From contig NC_039478.1 in the NCBI RefSeq assembly GCF_003590095.1, forward strand, positions 6,572,001 to 6,636,000: 64,000 nt of DNA. The letters run 5' to 3'. The DNA is from Trichoplusia ni. Lineage: Eukaryota; Arthropoda; Insecta; Lepidoptera; Noctuidae. How positions within the stretch are numbered: the stretch's first letter is position 1; each line of letters starts with the position of its first letter. A model generated the notes under the pieces. That model was given only the letters and a program-made list of their open reading frames with translations, was not told the origin of the DNA and did not search any database. Made by a program: the position numbers and the translations under genes. Positions 11,901 to 26,900 of this stretch are shown piece by piece.

Positions 11901-14900
11901 AAAAATCAATTTTATAAGTAAAGGATTACAAAATAGAGAGGTTTGGGATTCCTTTTTTTAAATATGGCATGCTCATATGCAAGTTGAGCAGAAAAAAAAA
12001 CAAATTTATTAGTAATGGATGATGAATTGTTTACAAAAGATGAATTATTAAGATTTCCTCATGTTGTTAAAATGTCATTTATTGTTTACAAGCTTTTATC
12101 TTAGAACAAATTATGACACATTATGATATCAACATGACCCACTAGCATTTACGATTTCTCTAATGTTTTAACTATCTGTATGCTGTAATACAACAATTTC
12201 ATTTGTATATTTTGAGTCATGACTCAATAATGACTCACGAAGTTTCCCTTTCGTTAAATCGGTCTGATCGTCCGGTTTTGATGTAAAACTAAGTGATCTT
12301 TGTGGTTCGAGAGAAACTTTGATCCTTATTGCCTAATCGATAAGGAACGTTGTTTTAATCGATTTGCCTATTTTGAACAGACGTACCAATCTGGCTTTGT
12401 CACGATCTTAGGTTCAAGTCCCAAAGATGAAATCTAAAGTTTTTATTTCGGCTAGGTTCAAAAATATCATTGTTACGGGATAGAACCGACAACCAATCAG
12501 TCTTGGATAAAAAATATAGAGATGAGAAAAGAACAAGTTCCTACAGAATTAACTAAATTTTCATCTAAATTTTTCTCAGTTTCATGAAGATGATATTTCA
12601 GATTTTGTCTCTCAATCAAAGGTTATTGACTCAAAACAAACCAAACCCAATCAATACACACAGTAAGAGGCACGAATCTAATATAGCAGTAAATACGTGT
12701 TAACAAGACCGGAGGCTCGAGGGACAGGTAAAGTCTGCCTCAGTCACGGCTGACTCATAGGTGTCTCATTGTATCATTGCCAAGAGACCTAACAAATCAA
12801 TCTTCACTCTCTAATCTCCACCTTACACTTATCACAAAGCCATAAAGCTCGAATTCGCGTGATCTTCATTTATCTTACGACTTGTAATTTGGTAACCACG
12901 TAACAGTCTTGCAGTCTGAATAAATCGGCGCACGATGGTGTAATAGCCTGAGACAGTGCGTTGTTTGCAAATAGAATATGCAATGAGACTTTGCAATAGT
13001 TTTTCTGTTGGTATTTTCTAAGCACGTTATAATAGGCTTCCTTATATTTGAAAGATTGCCGGACTGAAATATTGTTTCCCTAATTAGATTTTGTGTATTC
13101 TCGTCACGTAGACGTTGCAGTTTAGATTCATCCGTTGACTGTTATCAACTGAACGGTGTTTTGTTGAAAGTTACCTTTTTTGAGATGTGATATATTGTTA
13201 GTGTTATTTTTAAGTACGGAGTTCAGATTCTGTGCTCGTATATGAATGATATTCTTCAATAATTGATCTAAAAATCCTTCCTAAACCGGTATTTTTTTCA
13301 AGTTTTCTTACCCATCGAAAGGTACCCTATCAAGTGGAGCTCGATGACTAAGTCTGCAAGTCTGTTACCAGGTCATCAGTTATCTGCAAGACTGTTGTTA
13401 GGTATTCTCATGATCTGAGCTAGCCAGATGAATTTTCAACGACTGTTTTTCTGCTACAAAAAAAAAATAGCATGGAAGTTGAGCAATGGCAACTAAACCT
13501 GTAGAATTGTGTTTGGGAATTTGATTTTTTCTAGCCTATTAGTAAAAAACTCGCACTTGCCTGCTTTTTATTCATTAATCACAACTTCTTGATATTTTCT
13601 TAGAATCATTTTATATATATTAACAGTTATATTAAGAGCGACGTCCAAATAAACAGTGAAGTTCTTGTTAGCTCTTGAAATTTAAAACATCTGCTTTACG
13701 TTGTCTGGTATCAGCGAGCGATAATCCTCTTCTAAGAAAATATTCTATAAATTTTAACATATTATTATGGCCGTCAATGAAACATGTGTTATACACACCT
13801 GTTTACATAAAATATCTGTCTGTATGTTTGTTATCAACGTGTCTGTCGAAGCCTGTATTATTAGTATATACCTAAGTTCTTATACCGGTATAAGTACGTA
13901 CCTATAGTATGTACATAGCTACAGATCATAAAAATAAGTATTATGTCATCTATATATAATTTGTTGTTTGTGTACTACGGTAAGAATGTTCCCTCATTTA
14001 TAGAGGTACGAAGCAAATTTGACAATATTTTTTGTAAGATAACCAAAGACTTCGACTCCGCTCTCATCTACAACCGCCTAGATACCCTATTTAAGTATGT
14101 ACTATGGGCTAGTATTTATATATTATGATACATATTGTTCCTAACATATTTCCATATCATCTTGACACCAATCGAATAACTTGACTCGGTCGGCAGCCGT
14201 CAATTTTCAATTGTATTTTTTACGCTGAAGAAATTTCAATAAATCAAAGTCTTTTATAATTGGCCCTGTACAGGATAGTACCAACATTTCCCAATACAAT
14301 AGCGATTAGGTTAATAGGTAATGATATAATAACGTTAAAATAATGTAGACACGCGAAGTTGGCTTTTTGACGTTTCCTTGTAAAGTCAGTTACGTTTCGT
14401 CTTTATAATGTGCGAACGTGTTTCCACGAGTAATTAGTCACCATTGTTTATTTTATAGTTATGGATAAACAGGACGTTCTGGTACAAAATGTAAGTTGAT
14501 TTTCATGTATTTCAAGTGACTTTAAGTTTTGAAGTCGTTTTTTAGTTGTGACACAATTCTAGCACATTCTTTAATGTATATGCGAATATTTTTATGATAA
14601 ACTATACCTATGTGAGTTCGACACATATGGGGTCGTCTATATACAATACAAAGATATATATTACTAGCTGACCCAGCAAACGTTGTTTTGTAATAATTTA
14701 TTTCTAGTTGTATGTATTTTTAATGCCACATTATAAAAAAATAAAAACAAACGATTTCTACCAAAAACTAAAAAAAAATTTTTTTGTGTGAGCAACCCTT
14801 ATCACTTAGGGGTATGAAAAATAGATGTTAGCCGATTCTCAGACTTACTGAATACGCATATAGAATTTGGTAAAAATCGGTAAAGCCGTTTCGTAGGAGT

Positions 14901-17900
14901 ACAGTAACTAACATCGTGACACGGAAATTTTATATTTTGGAAGATTTGCCAGTATTATAAGCCCGAAAAATGCCGCGAAACGAAAACGGCACGGGTCCGA
15001 AGATTTTAACATTAGTTCGGTTCGTTTCAAGTCGATTTTAAGTTAGATTATACGAAGCTACTGTTATTGTACTAGAAAAACCGATATTGACCGATACCTA
15101 TGTTCCTGAGTGTTTGCGTCCATCCAAGTGATTGTAGACTTATCTCGATATGTAAACGCTTGCAAGTCGCAATACATATTCTATAGGAACAAATATAAAC
15201 AACATATATTTATGTGTAACAATAGACATGTCAAATAACAATAGACCTTCCTTTTATTGAGATAAGGTAGTTATTCCTTCACAATTAATATTCTTGCGTG
15301 GAATATTGTCTGTTTTTCGTTAATAAATATTTTGAGGGAATTATTATTATAATTATACTTAAAATAGTAACATGACTATTGCTTAGAACTGTGCCCAGTG
15401 AGTGTATTAAATATGTTTTTGTTTTAAAAAACACTTTTAGTAACGTTGACTTTCTTATCACGAACATACCTAGAATACAAAGCGTAGTTGATCATCAGTG
15501 TTCGGTTTCTAAGAACAAAATCAATTTAATTTATCGTCAAGTCATCTCTCGATCATCACGATTTTAACCTTAAGACTTACAAACAACCACAATACATTAT
15601 GATTTCACATTCTATTTCCCAATTTTCGTTTGTATCAATCCACCTCCGAGAAACCTTCGAAAATGCAACTTTCCCTCGACTTCCCAATTTAAGGAACATG
15701 TAGGGCATTTATATCTGGAAACTGCATTTAACCGATCGATTAGACGTGTCTCGACTGAACTTAAAATAGTCGGCATGACCCAGAGAAGTTGCGAGGACTT
15801 ATATCCGGCGAGAAAAACTTGAGCTAGACTCTACACGCCGAGAAAGTTCAGCCGCATTATAAATTAGTTGAACAATTCTTGTAAGGCTTTTATTTAATAT
15901 TATGGCTTTTTATTTTTGCTGAACAAAGTTAAGGATATTATTTTCTGCGGCGGTTTTCTTCTTTACATGCAGTTTTTTTGTTGTTGGTGATTTTGAATGT
16001 ACATTTTTAACACACCTTTTATATACAGTCAACTTGGACAAAGGATTTAATATTATAGTCAACAACAACAATATATAAAAACAGCAAATTACCTTAATAG
16101 ATTTCATATCGTATAGCATCTTAATGCAATAAAAAACGGATAGAAATTTCTCCTTTTCATGGGCTGCAGTCATCCCAAAATTATGATACAGAAACGGTCT
16201 TACATTCAACCCATCCAGGAACTATAATATTTACGCAATATATCCTTTGACTAAAACACATTTATAACCAAACTCTAAACCGGATCCTATTAGCCATGAT
16301 TATTGCACACACTTCCTCACTGCTAGTAACATAACAAGAAGACTTCGTTCAGCATTGTAATTTTCTTATCAGACAAATCGTAATCGTAAAACGTGTCTGT
16401 ATTTTGAAATCGACTTTCCATCTATAACTTTCCACTACACTGGCGAGTTGTGCGAAATCGATCTTGATAATAGTATAATGATGTTTTGCATAATTTGCTT
16501 CGTAGAGAAAGCTGTGTTCTTTTGTTTAAAAAGACAGTATTACTGGATTCAGTTTTATCGCTGTCAAAATGATCCAGTAATTCATCTTTGGTAAAGAGAA
16601 AAAGAAGCGCTCCGGTAGTCTTCTTAGTTTCAAGTTGTATGACTTAAACCCTGGTTGAAGGCATAGAATAGGGATATGCCAGTGTGGTATATATCTTAAT
16701 TGAACTAGCTACCTTGTCCATACTGGTGCTGCGGAATCGCTGACTTCTGATTTGTACGGATCCTCTACGAGCAAGAATTTAGCTTTTCACCTAGCATTTA
16801 GAAACAACGGTTTCGTAAATAATTAAGGTTCATCTTTTCGTCTTTCCACGGTACCTGAAGCTTAGGTATCTTATATCTTTAGTCTCGCCTTTTCACCAAC
16901 AGAATTATTTTTGGACATCACGATTTACCACAATCTTTATTATTTGCGCCGTTATCCCTGTAAAAATTAATGGCTGTCAGAAAAATACCTCGATTAAATT
17001 CAAAAGTGTCGCTACAGATTGAAACGTGACTTTCAACACTTTCTGTATCGCTTCAAGTTTTTACAATGATCTGATTGTTGGATATTCCGAGAAATGTCTT
17101 TGAACAGAGTGACGGTCAATGAACGATGGCTGTCATCACTACATGCAATCTGTGATCATTCAACCACGTATTACGTAAGCGAGTCTTAAGTAATTGTCAG
17201 CATTCATAACTGATTTGAGAGAAAAAATTAATCATTGATCTTTTTTTTAATGGTTCATGTTCAATCTAGTGTCCAAGTTCTAAAGCCACCCCATAGGCCT
17301 CAAACGTGGCTTAAATAACCTTGAAATTCTCAGGTGTGCTGGTTTCTTCAAGATGCTATCGCCGTGAAAATTATTAGAAATATTCAATAGGTACATCATC
17401 ATCATCCACAGCCTTTGTCTTCATAGTGTTGGGCATAGGCCGTCCCATTCTCATGCCTATGTCGACGGTATAGGTACATAAGGACATACAAATCTAAAAA
17501 GGATTTTTGACATAAAATTCGGGAAATTTTCTAGATAAAACGAGTTACAAAGTCAAGAGGCAATTCCATACATTTAATCAGGATATTCAAATGCATAATA
17601 GGATTAAAACGTTGTAAATCAAGTCACAGATGGGTGAACATGAATGACGTGTCCGCTCAGTTTCCAATCCAACTCTATTTATTACATATCACATGGCCAT
17701 TCAGAGCCATTCAAACAGAATCATTTAGTAAATTACCTTTTTAGGGATCCTTTACCAAAGGGTATAAACAGGACCCTATCACTTAGCGTCGTTGTCCGTC
17801 CCTCTATCAACAGACTATTAAAACATAAAATAAAAATGATTGATAGTCCGCAGCTGGTCATCAATTTGAAGGGTAACATATTTTGCTTTAGGTTATAGGC

Positions 17901-20900
17901 GAAAATAGTTGAACGGAACCTTCAGTCTCCCGAATCAGACTCACAATTTACTAGTTTTATTTGATCACCTCGTTACGTAGATAATGCATTAAATTGTGTT
18001 TCATACGCTGGCGCTTTTAATTTGTAAACATCCATTGAATTTGACCGTACTTTATAAATTAAATGTAACTATTACCGCAATTAGATCTGATGATGTCTTT
18101 GCCCAATATAGAGACGTAAACTAAGAATACAAGTAATAAAAAAAACGTTTAAAATCTCCTCTAACGCAACACGTAATAGAAAAAACCTAATAAAGAAAAG
18201 GAAAGTTCAAACCTCTTCTCTCCTGAATAAAACATGAACTGCAGTCAAGTCTAAAAACAGCTCACTTATTCCTTTCTCATTGACTCGCACAAGTTTCTAA
18301 TGTAAAGGAGTTTATGTGGCTTTCCATCAATGTAACGCGTATGTAACAAGACTGTAAGAACGTTCGACCGTTGTCTTGTGGCAATTACGTCGTTATTTGC
18401 GGTCGCTCAAGTGTGGCCGCGGCCTAAGTTACGACTTACTTTCTCAACGTGCAACTGGACGAATTTGTAATTTTGTTTTGTAATTTTTAGAATTATATAA
18501 TTTGGGTTTTATGGGGAAGAAATTATAGTTGCGTTTACGTTGAATGTATGATTCGGTTAGAACGTAAGCAACAATTTTGTTATGTACTTTTAAGTTCGGA
18601 TCTAATTTTGGGGATCTTACTTGCCAAGAGATGATCTTTTGTTTTCGAAAGTGAAAATTATTTCAAATACTATTTTAAACTCTTACTACTAAACTCTTTA
18701 CTTATATATTAAACTTTCGTACCTATGTTAAAGTAGACCTAATTAACCATTATATTAATTGACTTAATTACTAAATGACAATATTTATTTTTAATAAAGC
18801 TTGTGAATAGTTTTCAGACCAGTGGTATATTAATTAATCACGGTTCCGTAGTCTGATTGGAATAACATCGCGGCTAAGGGTTCTCATTCAAGTAGATAGC
18901 AATTAGTACCTGCTTGCATTTAGCTTACTATTTTTAGCATGATACTGAAAATTTTACCTTTGTGGTGATTAAAAAAGAGCCAAAAAACTGATTTATTTCA
19001 ATCTCAAATATAACTATTTTATTTAGTTCCTTAGAATTCCGTAAATCTTCTTTCTACAGTCAAAATACTTAAAACATCTAATGAATAGAAATACTTATCA
19101 AAATTAAAGTTACAACTCGCACCAACAAATGCTCCAGAGAAGTGCAAAAAATAAATTATGTTTCATTTCGTTTCAGTTTTTCACTAGTAAATGTACAGTT
19201 CGCTGGGATTGCACCGACCTTAATGAATGCTCTCGTGTGCCTACATTCCCTGCCTTTACCTCTACTGAACGTTTTTCGCCCTCTTACTTTCGCTACGTTG
19301 CCAGTAATTAAACCTAGAAATATTTCACAACAACCGCAAGAACGACGCACAGCAGACTCATAGCTAAATATCGCTCTTTAAAATTTTGTTGTCATTGTCA
19401 AGTAGTCATCCACCTAAGTATCATTCTTCAATGCGGCTGTAAATTCTCCATAAAATGAGGTTTTATGTCGCAGCCATTCCTCTAGGAATATACAAACTTT
19501 AACGGGTGATCATTTATGTATACAACTTGAACGGTTTCAATGAAAACTTTTTGGGAGTTATGAACGCTTGGTACCAACTAACTTTCGCAGTACGTCGAAA
19601 TTAAAAATACCCCGTAAACATTTTTTGATTCATATTTTGCAGTAGGTACTTGGTAGGTTTATGTATGTATGCATGTTGACTTAAAAAGGCACCATAACTT
19701 CCTCCGTGGTTTCCAAGATACGAAGATAAGAGGATTTTCCCACAAATCCCTGGTATTTGATTCGCAACTACTAAAGTTCTTATCTAACGACAGTTCGGAT
19801 GTAAGTCGGCTTATTGTAAAACCAGTAAAGAATTTTCCTATTTGCCGTAGTCAGGTGCACTCGCCGTGAAAATGGGATTTCATTTTTCAAGCGACCGTTG
19901 CCGGCCTTTTATAGTATGTTCTAGGTTATAAAACATATGCGAGAATGGGTTTACCTGTCCCGGAAATAATACAAAGATGTAATAGACCTGAAGGTCTAGA
20001 AAATGTTCTATCTAGAAAACGATTATAAAAAAAAACAATTAAGGGAATGATATCTTTTGGTTTACTAGTGACATGATTTTTACGTTTATTATGCTGCAGC
20101 ATTAGCGTTTGCGAAATTATATCTGGTCTTATTTAACAGGCCACTGTGCGCGACGTGTCCCGGGTTCGATTTTCTGTGATTTTGCGCAAAGGAAACCTAG
20201 AACCGACACAATGATTAATTTTCTTTTTGCGGGAGGAGTTGAAAAAAAGAAACGTCACTAGTATCTCAATATAAAATGTGTAATTTTTGACAGAATATTC
20301 TTCATCTGAGTCCTTGCCAAACCGTTTTCAACCAACATTCCTCCAATTTATCAAAAGACTAATTTGTTCTTGTCATTGTAAAAAATCTCGCGTTATTTTC
20401 GTTCCATTAACTAATGAGCTTCGTAGAATAGAGAAACAAATTCTATTTTATTTTCTTGTTCGTTTATCGTTAGATCTACGAATTGGTTTGCACGGTCTTA
20501 AATGAATGCAACTACGTCCGCTTTAGTTTCATGCTTATCAATGTTCACGCCACCTTTCGCATGTACCTGTTTCATTATGCTCGTAAACTTATTCGTTGCT
20601 ACGTTTCTAACTCTTTACATTAAGTTCAGAGTTTAATTTGAGTAATTACTGCGGTTATATTCTCGTCTTGGAACTTGAGTTTTAATTTTATATACTTTCT
20701 GATTTCTGTTCTTTCTTCAACTGCAGGAAAACCTTTTGGGTCTATAGTATTTGCATATAAAGCTGCTATAGAAAACATTAACACTGCAACCTGGTCTATT
20801 CAATTATTCCATTTGACACGTTCATTGTCATCGGATTTGGCAGTCGCATGCCGTTTGATATCACTCGGCTTATGGCTTCAATTGTTTATACTGCGCGTAA

Positions 20901-23900
20901 AAGGACTCCAAGCGCCATTCGGTCTGCCTCGATAGTGTCGTAACACTAACTGGCTAATAAATAGTCTCAGCTGTCTTCACCTATTCATCTTTGTGAAGAC
21001 ATACAACTTTCACTGATACATCATCTTCATTGCAAACGCCTGTTATTCAACCTCGTTTATAATTGTCTTCATTATTTGCCTTTTCTTTTATGCTAATTAT
21101 AAAATCATATCGGATTTTCTCATTCTATTTTCGTTTGAAAGTAATCTTTTTCTCCATTAAGATCAAAGGGTCTTCAGATGTTATCATTGTAATTGGAAGT
21201 CCCGTTTTCATGGTTTTCAGAAAGATGAGCCTTAGATACGTCCGCCGGGTGCGATTTTAATGTCAATCGATAGCATCTTTTATCTACACGCTTTATTTCG
21301 AAAACAGAAATAAAATATACATTGATAAGTAAACGAAAATAAATCTCATCTTTGGAGGTATAAAAACTCAAACTAGTCCAATCAACAAATAAAATAATCA
21401 AAACAAACCAGGATTAATTAAAATTATGTACTTACCTTCTCAAAGGTCTAAGAAATTCTATGTAAGTACCTCTAATGGCGCCAATAGAGACTAATAATGA
21501 TAATGAATTCAGTGTTAATAACAGAAAGCTAAACACCGCGTCCCTTATCGCATTACAACAAACATACGACAACACAGATGATAATGCATATTATGTTGAC
21601 GTTCCACTTATCAAGCTGTCTTCAAAGAAATTAATGCATTGGGGCACGTATCGTTTATTGTGTTTCGTAATGCATTATTTAATTGTCGTGTATAAATGTC
21701 AACATAACGCTTATCATGTGACAATAAAAACTTATCACTATGCAGGTCATATCGGAGGAGTACGATACGGTAGAGTTCACATAAATTATACCCACTAGCA
21801 TCGTAAGATCATAAGAAAGTTTTAAGTAATTAGGTGTGTAAGATTCAAAGTTCCAACACCTAACTTGAAAGACGCGATCCCAATCTTTGCTCTTAGCTCG
21901 TTCCATTTATCAAAATAATAAATTAAGAAAGACTCCCGAGTCCAGATTGCAGGATCGATAACGCTAGGGAACTTTCATTTATCGGAGTAAAGTATCTAAG
22001 TTATAAGTAATGTAATACTGCAGGTGTATTCCCATCGGCTTACCTCCGTTCTTCCACAGTTTCTGGTCATAAAATATGATTTTCTAATTTCACTGGTGAA
22101 AATTGCTTCGTAAAACTTGCCCTGCACCTGCGGGCTTCAATGTTAAACTTTCCAAAGCATTCTAAATCTATTTTACCGTCATACAAGTTTTTGAACGAGT
22201 TCCAAATATACCTTTCGTATTTCCGATATTTATTGTCCTATTTTAGACTTGCATAACAGTATATTTACTGAACGACTAGGAGAGTTATGTAAGAAGTTCG
22301 TGAAGGTCGAAAAATATTCGAATATTTTTAGTAGCAGTGACATTAGGTATATATTTTCGTTATTAATATTTATAACTTTTGTGTTGCCAGCACTCTGTTT
22401 CGTTTCAAGGATTTCAAATCCATGGAAAAATACAGTTTGCATAAACAATGCTTCCTGTTCATACAAACAAACATAATTATAATTATTATCCTTAACCACT
22501 TCCTTCGCTAGTAGGTATGGGCACAAAACTTTGAATACTATTGTTTACCAAGACCACCCATCCAGAAATTTTATTTCTCTTGTGTACGACTATAAATAAA
22601 GTTTTATAAATATTTTCTTGCTTATCTTCTGAAACAGTACTCGTATAGCGAGAATTTCGCGCTTTAGATATTTTATAGTGGCAATATCTCTTGAGATAAG
22701 CTACCTTACCTTCATATCTTCGATTTATTCATGTCCCCGCATAAATTTTTCTCCACAGAGATTCTCTGATTGTAGAGATTTATTAAAATAGGTGTATCAA
22801 AAAATACCATCTTTATAAAACGTTCCTGTTGAATGCACATCCAGCGAAATTTGCAAATTAAAAAGTTATCAATATAAGTGAAATTAAAAAGAAACGTTCA
22901 TGCATAATTTATTACATTATTTAGTAAATGCTTGTCTATTAGCAGTAGTTAGCGCTGCCATTAGACAACATGCGACGGATTCTCTGAATACAATCTTGGC
23001 GTTGCAGGTTTCAGATTGTGTACGTCCGCGGTTTCAGTTTAATCTGGATAGGCCCGCTTATCGCCGCCTGTCTATTGGGCCTGAGATTAAAACGTTATTG
23101 TTGAGTCTCCTCGCCTATTATGCGCCCCTGGTACCGCTTAAATTCTTCACGCGCGATAACTCTTGAATATCTTTTTTCTGAGTCGCGCCATTCAGTTTGA
23201 ATAATTTGTTTTTTATTGTAACATCGTTTATGTTTTCTTTTGTTTAGAATTTTATTAGCACACTAGTTCATAAGCAAGTTGTTTTTAGAACTCCTGAGAA
23301 TTTTTCAATTTTATACCTAAGTTTAAAGTAAGAAAGAAAACATAATTTTGCGTGTTTCTAATAGGTTGTTCATTTTGTTACAGGTATTTTTTGACAGTCC
23401 AAACCCGGTAAGGAAAGCGGCAAGGAAAACTTGAAACGTGAAGCGTATTATCATAAAAGTCTTGTTGAATTTCAAACAGTCATTGAAATTCAAATAGTAG
23501 CCGAGCCGGGATGAAATCGTCACAGTTTTTCCGAATTGCTCGATATCTGGTTAAAATTCTTTTAGAACAACTTATAAAGAGCTAAACTTGAGCCGGCCGT
23601 GTTCCAGAACTTTCAAGTCGTTTTCAAAAGAAACTTGTAAGCGTTGCTCGTCATTTGTAACTTGAACGTCTCTTTATGTAGCTGTAACTCTACCTTCCAG
23701 ATGTTTATTTATTTTAATCATTTTTAAAAGCCGTGATCGGCTTTGTGAAACATTTGAATGGCGTCCGGTTGTGCGACAGGCGCGCCTAGTAAAAAAACAC
23801 GAAAAAAATATAATAACAAAAACCGCCGCTTTATGGGAAAGCGTTTCTTTCTGTTTGGCAACGTAACCGCTTTCTGTGCGCTTGGTGAAAAAAAAATCGC

Positions 23901-26900
23901 TATGCGCAGCGTTCTCTCATTCAGTGCCCGACGCTCCGCACTGCATTTTTCATTCGCAACCTGAAATCGTGCGCGGCATAAACATTATATTATCTGGCCC
24001 AGGCTTCGGACCAAGGCCACGGATTTTTTAGACTGCTACGGATGAACTTTGGCATATAGGCAAGGATTTTGCTGTACACCTATATTTAAGTACCTATTAT
24101 ATAAATGTAATAAAAATATCGTTTTCTCAACCTAATTGTTATTGATTTGCTTTAAAGGAAAAAAATAATCTTACTCATTTCAAAATACCCATTACCTGTG
24201 CTGGCTTCTGCAATTGACACTCACACTGTACATACCACGGCAAATAAAACCGATCATGTATGACACAATAATTAATAGCCAAACAAACCAATACCATAAC
24301 CATCGATTCCTGTTTTTCACTCGAATATTTCGATTCACTTTGCTCCTCTGAACATCGGGTGTCGCGTCAAATGAAATGGGAAATAGCAATTTCATAGATA
24401 TTTCATGGCGTATAGCTTTTACTACCGCATGATATACTATGCAATTTTCGTGAAGCCGTAAGAAAGATTGGTTTCAAACATGTTTTGATTGAACCCAGAT
24501 ACCATTTTTACCAAAGTGATCGCTATAATTAATCATTACGGATATCAGTTGGGTCCAGTTTTTGTTATGTAATATCTACATAAAATTGTTGTGTCGCGGT
24601 GTTTGTAGTTGTTGTAGTTGTAGTAGTGAAGCCTCCGAAATATTACCTATTTTCATGAAATTTTGCGTGATATTAGGTAGGTCTGAGAATCGGACAACAT
24701 CTATCATTGCCATTCCCTGAGTGATTTTTCCATTTTTTTTCTGCTCCATGGCAATACAGCGTTTGCTGGGTCAGCTTATAAAAGAGTATACATAGCTGGT
24801 TCTAAAATAGAAGGCCAAAAATTAAAGTTATAGGCAAATAAATATCAAGGTCTGGCATTGTTTTGCCAAGCTTTTGTTATATTTTCTGGCACTGCAGCGC
24901 CGTTATACAATGTCCCAGAAACAGTTCCAATAGCCTCGATATTAGCTACCCTCAAAAGCTTTAATGTCACAGGTCACTGGCAGTATAACTAGGCCGTTAA
25001 ATTTGCCTTCACTAAAAGTGTAATGGCTGACCTAAATTGTCTTATAAACCCATGGCTAGGTAATTGCACTATCATTCAGGCATTTCGCGTCCATTTGCTT
25101 AATTTCGGGCTATTACATTCTTTCATGATATTTTTTGAATGGAAACCTTCCAGCGTATAGACTTGCCGGTATGATAGTGCTGCAATTTGTTTTATAATAA
25201 GCTGCCTGCTAAATGAGAACACGCATTGTTGAAAGCTTTGCAAATATGAACTATTCAATTAATTTATAAAGCTTCCGAGTAGGATAGTTGTGCAGTTGTG
25301 TACTTGTTTACGCAAACTTATACAAGAACTAACGCAATTCACTATTGTGCAAAATGAATAACACCCTCTAGGCATATATTTGTTGAGTTATTATAAAACT
25401 ACTTCGGGGCCTATCGCGCTCATTTCTAGTCTAGTTTAAAATTGGAATTTGAAAGCCCGAAGTTCGCTCGAGCCCGAAACTTAGAGTGCTCGATAACGTC
25501 GTCAATTAGTGCGTCGTGGCTCGACGTCGGGCACTCGAGCCCGCTAGAGCAAGTTTACTAGCTCGAATCTAGGGTTGAACCTCTTCATAAATCTTGTAGG
25601 TACTTGTATCTTTTTTACAAGTGCTGAGTATTTTTTTTCGTTTTATTTCATTTATAAAGTATCTTGTTGCGTGTGCCAAATACCTACTTGGTTAAGTGCA
25701 CGTCTGTTTCCGATTTCACATGCGCAGTAAATGAATAGAGTTTAAAAAAAAATATTTTTTACCAATGTCGTAAAGGCTTAACCATTATTTCTAAAGACAA
25801 ATACCCTTAACTTAAAATTCTGATTGCTACACCACTATGATTAATTGACGAAAATACTAATTAACTAATTACCAATCACACCTTTTAAAACGGGGTAAAT
25901 CAAGTTAATTATACTTTGTTAATTACCTTAAATTACCCAACCCTACACATGTGCTTCACTTACAGACAAAATAATCTACGTGCTTAGTTAGACGGAACTC
26001 TAAATCTTAGTAATCGCTTGTAGTAATGAGACGACTGGGTTCCGTATGGGCAATTATAGTGCAATCCTCCCTTGCTCAATTGCATGGTGCAGACAAATTG
26101 TTCATTTCCTTGCTGTGTCCAATATTTACTGGTTACACTTTTTTATTTGACAACCCGATTTTAAATAGCCGTTAGGTAGCCGACCCCAACATAGTTGGGA
26201 AAAGGCTAGGCCAATGATGATGAATTAGGCTAATATAAAACAAAGAGCCTTTATTTGTAAGGTCAACGTTCGTCTCCCAAAAAATAATTTATGTAATTAG
26301 GCTCGTAGACAAATATAAGCCGTAATAAAGCCATTCAAAGTTAAACAAAAATAATTAATTAAGGTTTAACCTTTAAAAACGCGAACATTAAAAATGTACT
26401 AGACATCAACATTACATTTTGTTTGGGCGGGCGCGCGCCGCCTATGGTAGGGTCGATGACCCCGCTAATAACTTCCGTTTACCTGCAAACGCTAGTCGTT
26501 GGCCTAGACTTTAGGCTGAATGACAAAGAGGTTTTATGCAAGTAATTAAAAAGAAAGTCTGAGGTAACAACATAAAAACTTTTGTGCCGGCAGTTTGTAA
26601 TGTTAAAATTGTTCTAGAAGTTTTTCTGAAATAAGTTGGTGTGAAATATTTAATGTTGTGGTAATATTTTGTCTCCGTGTTCAACTAACATGTCGCGTAG
26701 TATATTGTTACAGGAAAACCTCTTCAAATAAAAAAAAAAACTAAATTTTAATTGCACTCGGTATTAAAGAAAGCTTTTACAAATCACACAAAGAGATAAT
26801 TTTAAAACAATTTAAAAGATCTAGCTGAATAGGCATACGATAAATAGACTAAGACATCACTAATAAACGGTAATCTTAACATTGCTTGCGTAGTGATCAA

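Noticed and set aside
15910..16209. 99-codon minus-strand frame with a hydrophobic stretch
   Set aside because: The hydrophobic run is what AT-rich codons give by chance; there is no family match or gene structure.
20140..20200. Second tRNA-derived SINE, from a GGGTTCGATTTT box B-like motif
   Set aside because: No convincing box A at the right distance and no family-specific body.
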